Positions 14,434 through 18,669 of a stretch of 18,669 bases of DNA are shown here, piece by piece. Each line of letters opens with the position of its first letter. The first letter of the stretch is position 1. Below the pieces are notes generated by a model. It was given only the letters and a program-made list of their open reading frames with translations. It ran no database searches and was not told the origin of the DNA. A program made the position numbers and the translations under genes. The stretch is from NCBI GenBank assembly GCA_031278495.1, contig JAITKG010000075.1, forward strand, positions 1 through 18,669, read 5' to 3'. This stretch comes from Prevotellaceae bacterium. Lineage in GTDB: Bacteria > Bacteroidota > Bacteroidia > Bacteroidales > UBA932.

Positions 14434-14709
14434 ATGGCAGCGTATCTAAACTCCGACAAGAAGCAAGAGATTTTCGGACAGTACGGGAAGTCTAATACCG
14501 ACACCGGTTCTCCCGAGAGCCAGATAGCGTTATTTTCCTACCGTATCAATCACCTTACCGGACACCTGAAGGGCAATAAAAAGGATTACAATACCCAACG
14601 CGCCCTCCTTAAATTAGTCGGTAAACGTCGCCGCCTGCTGGATTACCTCAAGGCAAACGACATTGAGCGATACAGGGAAATAATCAAGGCTCTAAACCTT
14701 CGAAAATAA
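14434..14709 (+). CDS. rpsO: 30S ribosomal protein S15
   Basis: A 91-residue primary 16S rRNA-binding protein of the small subunit platform. The conserved S15 core is complete: GKSNTDTGSPESQIALFSYR (near 18-37), INHLTGHLKGNKKDYNTQR, then LLKLVGKRRRLLDYL and the C-terminal DIERYREIIKALNLRK. The length matches the usual 89 residues. The start is the ATG at 14434 (MAAYLNSDKK); the TTG three codons earlier is not needed. It is followed by a hairpin and then pnp, the common rpsO-pnp order. S15 represses its own mRNA in several bacteria, and the roughly 55-nt leader could host this, but no known leader fold is evident. Confidence 0.97.
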   Translation: MAAYLNSDKKQEIFGQYGKSNTDTGSPESQIALFSYRINHLTGHLKGNKKDYNTQRALLKLVGKRRRLLDYLKANDIERYREIIKALNLRK

Positions 14710-14714
14710 ATGCG

Positions 14715-14753
14715 GCAAAAAGGCAATCCGGGCAAATTGCCTTTTTGCTTTTT
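14715..14753 (+). terminator. Hairpin terminator or attenuator between rpsO and pnp
   Basis: GCAAAAAGGCAAT (14715-14727) pairs perfectly over 13 bp with ATTGCCTTTTTGC (14736-14748) around an 8-nt loop, followed by TTTTT. It would end most rpsO transcripts. No clear promoter follows before pnp, so it may act as an attenuator with partial read-through. Confidence 0.75.
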
Positions 14754-14812
14754 ACCGGCGTTCCAAAAAACTCTCCGGGGAGCGCATGTAGATGATGAAG
14801 TATAAATCAAAA

Positions 14813-14829
14813 CTGCTCACTGGGAGCAG
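14813..14829 (+). promoter_or_regulatory. Small hairpin in the pnp leader
   Basis: CTGCTC (14813-14818) pairs with GAGCAG (14824-14829) around ACTGG, ending 21 nt before the pnp ATG. A second dyad, CTCC-GG-GGAG, lies near 14773-14782, and a further GGGGAG near 14831-14836 could pair with it instead. PNPase controls its own leader in E. coli; whether this leader does so is unknown. Confidence 0.3.
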
Positions 14830-14850
14830 CGGGGAGTAGCAGAAAAAAAT

Positions 14851-17061
14851 ATGAATATTGTAAAAAAGACCATCGAACTAAGTGATGGCAGAATGATTGA
14901 GATTGAAACCGGGAAACTGGCAAAACAAGCCGACGGTTCAGTTGTAGTGAAAATGGGCAACACCATGTTGCTGGCAGCGGTAACTTGCGCAAAAGAGGCG
15001 AAAGAAGACGTGGACTTCATGCCATTGCAAGTGGAGTACAAAGAAAAGTATGCGGCGGCAGGCCGTTATCCGGGCGGGTTTATGAAACGTGAAGGACGCG
15101 CCAGTGATTACGAAATTTTAGTAGCGCGTCTTATCGACCGTGCGCTGCGCCCCCTGTTCCCGGAGGATTTCCACGCAGAAGTATACGTGGTCGTCAACCT
15201 TATTTCGGCTGATAAAGATATTATGCCGGACGCCCTCGCAGGATTAGCCGCTTCGGCAGCCCTTTCCGTGAGCGATATTCCGTTTGGCGGACCTATTTCC
15301 GAAGTACGCGTGGCGCGCGTCAACGGCGAGTTGAAAATAAACCCGAATTATTCGGAAGTGGAACATGCCGACATTGACGTCATCGTCGCCGCTACCTGCG
15401 ACAACATTATGATGGTAGAAGGCGAAATGAAAGAAGTAAGCGAACATGACATGCTCGAAGCTATTAAATTTGCACACGCCGAAATCAAGAAACACTGCGC
15501 CGTGCAAATGGAATTGAGCAAAGAAACAGGCAAAGAACAAAAACGAACCTATTGCCACGAAACCAACGACGAAGAATTACGCGCTGCCGTGCGGCATTTC
15601 TGTTATGACAAATGCTATGCCATTGCCAAATCGAATACGGCAAAACATGAACGCAGCGACGCTTTCGACGCATTGAAAGAACAGTTCATCGAAACCATTC
15701 CCGAAGAAGAACGCGAAGAAAAGCAAGCAATGATAGACCGCTACTACCATGCGATAGAAAAAGAAGCCATGCGGAACATGATTTTGGATGAAGGCATTCG
15801 GCTGGATGGCCGCAATACTGCGCAAATCCGTCCGATATGGTGCGAAGTGGATTACCTGCCGGCAGCGCACGGTTCGGCTGTCTTTACCCGCGGCGAAACG
15901 CAATCGCTGACTACCGTAACGCTGGGTACCAAACTTGACCAAAAGGCAGTGGACGACGTGCTGGTGCAGGATACGCAACAATTTGTATTGCACTATAACT
16001 TCCCGCCTTTCTCTACCGGCGAAGCCAGACCCATGCGCGGAACCAGCCGGCGCGAAGTGGGGCATGGAAACCTTGCATGGCGGGCGTTGAAACCAATGGT
16101 ACCCATAGACGAAGAAAACCCCTATGCCGTGCGCGTGGTGTCCGATATTTTGGAATCGAACGGCTCGTCGTCTATGGCGACGGTATGCGCAGGCACGCTG
16201 GCGCTCATGGACGCCGGCATACAACTCAAGAAACCGGTATCGGGTATTGCCATGGGATTGATTACCGACAGCAAAACGAAAAAATACGCCGTGCTGTCCG
16301 ACATTCTCGGCGACGAAGACCATCTTGGCGATATGGACTTCAAAGTAACCGGCACCAAAGACGGCATCACCGCCACGCAAATGGACATCAAGGTAGACGG
16401 GCTGCCCTATGAAGTGCTGGAACAGGCGTTGGAACAAGCCCGGCAAGGTCGCTTGCACATCATGGGCGAAATGCTGAAAACCCTCAGCGCACCGCGTCCC
16501 GAATTTAAGCCGCATGTGCCGCGTATCGAACAAATCATTATTCCGAAAGACTTTATCGGCGCTGTTATCGGCACCGGCGGAAAGGTGATACAGGAAATCC
16601 AGAAAGTAACCAATACCACTATCACCATCACCGAAGAAGGCGAAAACGGTATTGTGGAAATATTCGGCACCTCGAAAGAAGGCATTGACGCCGCTTTGAA
16701 CTGGATAAAAGGAATTACGACCATTCCCGAAGTCGGCGCGGTATATACCGGAAAAGTAACTTCTATCTTGGAATTTGGCGCATTTGTCGAAATACTTCCC
16801 GGCAAGGAAGGGTTGCTGCACATCTCGGAAATGGCGTGGAAAAAGACCGCCAAAGTGGAAGACCTCGTGCATACCGGCGATGAAGTAACCGTAAAATTAC
16901 TGGAAGTGGACGAGCGCACCGGGAAACTGCGCCTTTCTATCCGCGCATTGCAGGAAAAGCCCGAAGGCTATGTAGAGCCGGAACGCCGGCAACGACCCTC
17001 CGGCAACCGCGACCGCGACCGCCGCGGAGGAGGACACGGCTCCCGCGACAGAAGAAGATAG
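14851..17061 (+). CDS. pnp: Polyribonucleotide nucleotidyltransferase (PNPase)
   Basis: A 736-residue 3'-5' phosphorolytic exoribonuclease of RNA decay. The first RNase PH domain spans about 10-145 (GRYPGGFMKREGRASDYEIL), a helical linker follows, and the second, catalytic, PH domain spans about 315-545. It contains the active-site region LGDEDHLGDMDFKVTGT (about 487-503). A KH domain (about 556-620) has the GxxG-type loop IGTGGK, and an S1 domain (about 628-700) contains GKVTSILEFGAFVEILPGKEG. A short basic Arg/Gly-rich tail (about 710-736) could add RNA affinity. All domains are intact and of normal length. It lies 141 bp downstream of rpsO. Confidence 0.98.
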   Translation: MNIVKKTIELSDGRMIEIETGKLAKQADGSVVVKMGNTMLLAAVTCAKEAKEDVDFMPLQVEYKEKYAAAGRYPGGFMKREGRASDYEILVARLIDRALRPLFPEDFHAEVYVVVNLISADKDIMPDALAGLAASAALSVSDIPFGGPISEVRVARVNGELKINPNYSEVEHADIDVIVAATCDNIMMVEGEMKEVSEHDMLEAIKFAHAEIKKHCAVQMELSKETGKEQKRTYCHETNDEELRAAVRHFCYDKCYAIAKSNTAKHERSDAFDALKEQFIETIPEEEREEKQAMIDRYYHAIEKEAMRNMILDEGIRLDGRNTAQIRPIWCEVDYLPAAHGSAVFTRGETQSLTTVTLGTKLDQKAVDDVLVQDTQQFVLHYNFPPFSTGEARPMRGTSRREVGHGNLAWRALKPMVPIDEENPYAVRVVSDILESNGSSSMATVCAGTLALMDAGIQLKKPVSGIAMGLITDSKTKKYAVLSDILGDEDHLGDMDFKVTGTKDGITATQMDIKVDGLPYEVLEQALEQARQGRLHIMGEMLKTLSAPRPEFKPHVPRIEQIIIPKDFIGAVIGTGGKVIQEIQKVTNTTITITEEGENGIVEIFGTSKEGIDAALNWIKGITTIPEVGAVYTGKVTSILEFGAFVEILPGKEGLLHISEMAWKKTAKVEDLVHTGDEVTVKLLEVDERTGKLRLSIRALQEKPEGYVEPERRQRPSGNRDRDRRGGGHGSRDRRR

Positions 17062-17069
17062 GCTAATTT

Positions 17070-17092
17070 AGTTGAAAATGGCGTTTGCCGGA
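17070..17092. repeat. Direct repeat, left copy, flanking hicBA
   Basis: The 14-bp core AGTTGAAAATGGCG, a 3-bp variable piece and GCCGGA recur at 17628-17650, 558 bp away and in the same orientation; 20 of 23 bases agree. It starts 8 nt after the pnp stop. It could be an insertion footprint or a dispersed intergenic repeat. Confidence 0.5.
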
Positions 17093-17131
17093 TAAGCGAA
17101 GCATGGCGGCAGGCGCAACAACGCGACAAAA

Positions 17132-17176
17132 CATCTAAAAAAAAACAGTGCAATGCAGCACTGTTTTTTTTAGATG
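17132..17176. terminator. Hairpin terminator between pnp and hicA, usable in both directions
   Basis: CATCT, nine A and CAGTGC (17132-17151) pair with GCACTG, eight T and AGATG (17158-17176) around a 6-nt loop, with one bulged A. The hicA stop codon (17172-17170) lies inside the right arm, so hicA translation reaches the hairpin. Confidence 0.75.
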
Positions 17177-17367
17177 CTTTTAGATGGATATGGAATGTCT
17201 AATTGTTTACAAATAAGCCTGCAGAGGTCATTATCAAGTTCCGCATGACGAGGTAAAACCGTTCGTTTGCCATTAAGGTGGTTCATGTATTTATCATGCC
17301 TAGTGCCGTGTTTAACAAAACCGCAACTCCGGCTGTTCAGGTATTGTATGAATTGTGTTCTTTTCAT
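17170..17367 (-). CDS. hicA: HicA-family mRNA interferase toxin
   Basis: A 65-residue HicA toxin, an RNA-binding-fold ribonuclease that cleaves mRNA without needing the ribosome. The glycine and catalytic-histidine segment is GFVKHGTRHDKYMN (16-29), with His24 in the place of the family's active-site His. RTVLPRHAELDNDLCRLICKQL (near 35-56) is the conserved HicA end. Length and spacing are normal, so the toxin looks intact. Its ATG overlaps the hicB TGA by 4 nt, which indicates translational coupling with the antitoxin made first. The stop lies within the terminator hairpin. Confidence 0.88.
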   Translation of the reverse strand: MKRTQFIQYLNSRSCGFVKHGTRHDKYMNHLNGKRTVLPRHAELDNDLCRLICKQLDIPYPSKSI

Positions 17368-17573
17368 GCAAAAACCAATTCTTCTTCCTCTATCATTTCG
17401 CCGCAGGGCTGATAGGTTTCACGGAGGTCTTCCAGATACATTTCCAGCGCATCAACAATATTTTCTTTAAGCTCGGCAAGGCTTGTTCCTTGTGTAAACA
17501 CTGCCGGAAATTCTTTTAACTGACCGATTAAAAAACCGTTTTGACCTTTTTTCACTACTAATGTATATTTCAT
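17364..17573 (-). CDS. hicB: HicB-family antitoxin, short form
   Basis: A 69-residue HicB antitoxin with a partial RNase H-like fold that binds and blocks HicA. The conserved segments are MKYTLVVKKGQNGFLIGQL (1-19), EFPAVFTQGTSLAELKENIVDALEMYLED (about 21-49) and a short acidic tail with EEEE. No C-terminal helix-turn-helix or ribbon-helix-helix DNA-binding domain follows, unlike E. coli HicB, so autoregulation must use another way or be absent. The ATG at 17573 is chosen over a TTG six codons upstream, because the conserved core begins there. It precedes hicA, the reverse of the classic hicAB order. Confidence 0.88.
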   Translation of the reverse strand: MKYTLVVKKGQNGFLIGQLKEFPAVFTQGTSLAELKENIVDALEMYLEDLRETYQPCGEMIEEEELVFA

Positions 17574-17588
17574 AACCCTTATTTTTTG

Positions 17589-17596
17589 CAAAGATA
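17589..17596 (-). promoter_or_regulatory. Promoter -7 element of hicBA
   Basis: Minus-strand TATCTTTG is an exact TAnnTTTG match. It predicts transcription starting near 17582, a 9-nt leader before the hicB ATG. No TTG is seen at the standard -33 distance. Confidence 0.5.
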
Positions 17597-17627
17597 CGAA
17601 AAAGTAAAGAATGAAGCGTTAGTTGAA

Positions 17628-17650
17628 AGTTGAAAATGGCGGGCGCCGGA
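17628..17650. repeat. Direct repeat, right copy, flanking hicBA
   Basis: Matches 17070-17092 at 20 of 23 bases, with a perfect 14-bp core. It is preceded by an overlapping AGTTGAA unit at 17621-17627, a local partial duplication. Confidence 0.5.
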
Positions 17651-17692
17651 ACATCAATTCCTAATTTCCTTTGCGGGCGGGCTTTGAATTGG

Positions 17693-17830
17693 TTATTTTA
17701 GAGATTCCGGACTACTGCACGCACCGGACACGATGAGTTCGCATAATAAGCAGCAGACGATTAGTGGGAAGCCTGATGGCACCCATTCGCAAATATGAAG
17801 ACCGGCAATTATACGCTTAATTATTGTCAT
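17693..17830 (-). CDS. Possible small lipoprotein after the PorP-like gene
   Basis: A 45-residue frame starting at the ATG at 17830, 32 nt after the stop of the PorP-like gene and on the same strand. It has a basic start (MTIIKR), a hydrophobic run PLIVCCLLCELIV and a lipobox-like VSGAC close to the end, leaving only SSPESLK after the cysteine. This would be a tiny lipopeptide anchored in the membrane. There is no recognised family. The hydrophobic stretch starts late (about residue 24), which is unusual for a signal peptide. It could equally be a chance frame or the remains of a truncated gene. Confidence 0.3.
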   Translation of the reverse strand: MTIIKRIIAGLHICEWVPSGFPLIVCCLLCELIVSGACSSPESLK

Positions 17831-17862
17831 ATATTTTTCACCGGGGGTTATTTTTTCGTTTT

Positions 17863-18669
17863 TTATTCGGCAGTAGCAGCAGGCGGGGCAACAACTTTTC
17901 TTCCTCCCCAGGCAAAACGCAGGGCAACGAAATGCGAGGAGCCGGCATGATAACCGGAACCGGCATCCTGCGAAAACTGATACCGCAGCGACAGTTTCTT
18001 TGTGATGGCTGCACCCATGGACAATTGCAGTTGTGCAGGAAAAGCCCATCCTGCTCCCAGTTCTACCCGCCGGTTGTAATCGGCGTTCAGCATAAACTCG
18101 TAGCCCGGTTGAGTTGTTCCCGATAATTGCAACAATGCCGCCGGTGATAAACTTATTTTGTGCGTAATATCGAAGCGGTAGCCGCCGGTGAAGTAGTACT
18201 GCAAGCGTGCAAAGGCAAAGTCGTTACCCAGCTTATTATCTTTGATGTCGTTGGCAAGCAATTGCGGGATGGACACGCCGGCATAGAATTTTTCGCCGGA
18301 GTAGTACATGCCAAAGCCGGTATTAAAACCGAACTGGCTGTCCAATGGTTTGGCAAATACAGGGTCATTCGTATCGTATACGTCGGTTACACGGTTTTCG
18401 TACATCATCAGCGCCGACAGGCTTAAACCGAAAGACAGGAAGTTATTTTTAAGCTGTATCCGGTACGCATAGACTGCTCCTGCTTGCAGGTGGTTGGTTA
18501 CGCCATAAGCGTCGTTGTGTACCCAGGCGCCCAGACCGCCGTTCCGTGCGAGGGGCGCCTGGTATTGCAATAACTCCGACAGCGGTGCGCCTTCGATACC
18601 TGTCCATTGTTTATATACGCCGAGCGAAAGCTGGTTTTGCATGGAGGCGCCCACTGTTGCCGGATTGAG
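17863..18669 (-). CDS. PorP/SprF-like type IX secretion protein, C-terminal part
   Basis: The frame stays open to the window end, so the gene is truncated here; about 268 C-terminal residues are present. It is a predicted outer-membrane β-barrel of the PorP/SprF family. The NPATVGASMQNQLSLGVYKQW segment at the start matches the family's NPA-x-G ... RQW motif, followed by alternating strands ending FVALRFAWGG. An Ala/Pro-rich tail closes the protein. A GTG at 18654 is internal and should not be taken as the start. PorP/SprF proteins serve type IX secretion and gliding, often as partners of particular secreted proteins whose genes lie nearby. No such cargo is visible here; it may lie upstream, outside the window. 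Confidence 0.82.
   Translation of the reverse strand, partial: LNPATVGASMQNQLSLGVYKQWTGIEGAPLSELLQYQAPLARNGGLGAWVHNDAYGVTNHLQAGAVYAYRIQLKNNFLSFGLSLSALMMYENRVTDVYDTNDPVFAKPLDSQFGFNTGFGMYYSGEKFYAGVSIPQLLANDIKDNKLGNDFAFARLQYYFTGGYRFDITHKISLSPAALLQLSGTTQPGYEFMLNADYNRRVELGAGWAFPAQLQLSMGAAITKKLSLRYQFSQDAGSGYHAGSSHFVALRFAWGGRKVVAPPAATAE

Noticed and set aside
15577..16872. A 431-codon open frame on the minus strand inside pnp
   Set aside because: It lies wholly antisense to an intact pnp, has no start context or family motif, and its composition (many Phe, His and Arg) is that of a mirrored coding strand.
17080..17115. REP/BIME-like sequence (GCCGGATAAGCG) after pnp
   Set aside because: It recalls enterobacterial REP elements, but there is only one partial unit, no inverted partner nearby, and the host is not an enterobacterium.
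1..18669. CRISPR arrays, transposases, integrases, phage or defence genes beyond hicBA
   Set aside because: No regularly spaced repeats or matching protein motifs were found on either strand.

Overview
The window reads as chromosomal DNA of a Bacteroidota bacterium, most likely of the order Bacteroidales. The evidence is the gene content (TonB-dependent receptor, relaxed-lipobox lipoproteins, S46 dipeptidyl peptidase, short-form AMP nucleosidase, DUF4625, DUF2148, a PorP/SprF-like protein), the near absence of Shine-Dalgarno sequences, and repeated TAnnTTTG promoter elements, which are the -7 motif of Bacteroidetes sigma factors. Species cannot be named from the sequence alone. No rRNA, tRNA, CRISPR array, transposase or phage gene was seen.

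Left part (82-3888): a divergent HdeD-like membrane protein, then a three-gene operon of a Fur-family regulator, a ZnuD-like TonB-dependent receptor and a histidine-rich DUF4625 lipoprotein. The regulator's promoter carries two palindromes, 30 bp apart, that cover its -33 and -7 elements. Together they look like a self-regulated metal (probably zinc) uptake locus, and this is the strongest candidate system in the window.

Middle (4008-9289): information-processing genes. engB and priA run leftward and diverge, from a compact back-to-back promoter region, from the xseA-xseB-amn operon (exonuclease VII and AMP nucleosidase). xseA appears to start at TTG.

Right of that (9372-11029, leftward): a DUF2148 ferredoxin-domain protein coupled to a nitroreductase carrying a lipoprotein signal, and upstream an AT-rich orphan lipoprotein gene whose natural ATG is out of frame by one base in a poly-A run. 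Then come an S46 dipeptidyl peptidase of the DPP7 specificity type (rightward) and rlmB (leftward), which meet at a perfect 21-bp hairpin terminator. rpsO and pnp follow in their usual order.

The last 1.6 kb holds a hicBA toxin-antitoxin pair in antitoxin-first order, flanked by imperfect 23-bp direct repeats. Beyond it lie a possible 45-residue lipoprotein and the 3' part of a PorP/SprF-like type IX secretion gene that runs off the window end. No gene-free stretch exceeds about 300 bases; the longest, 11030-11244 and 14200-14433, hold promoter elements. Bases 1-81 show no feature I can support.
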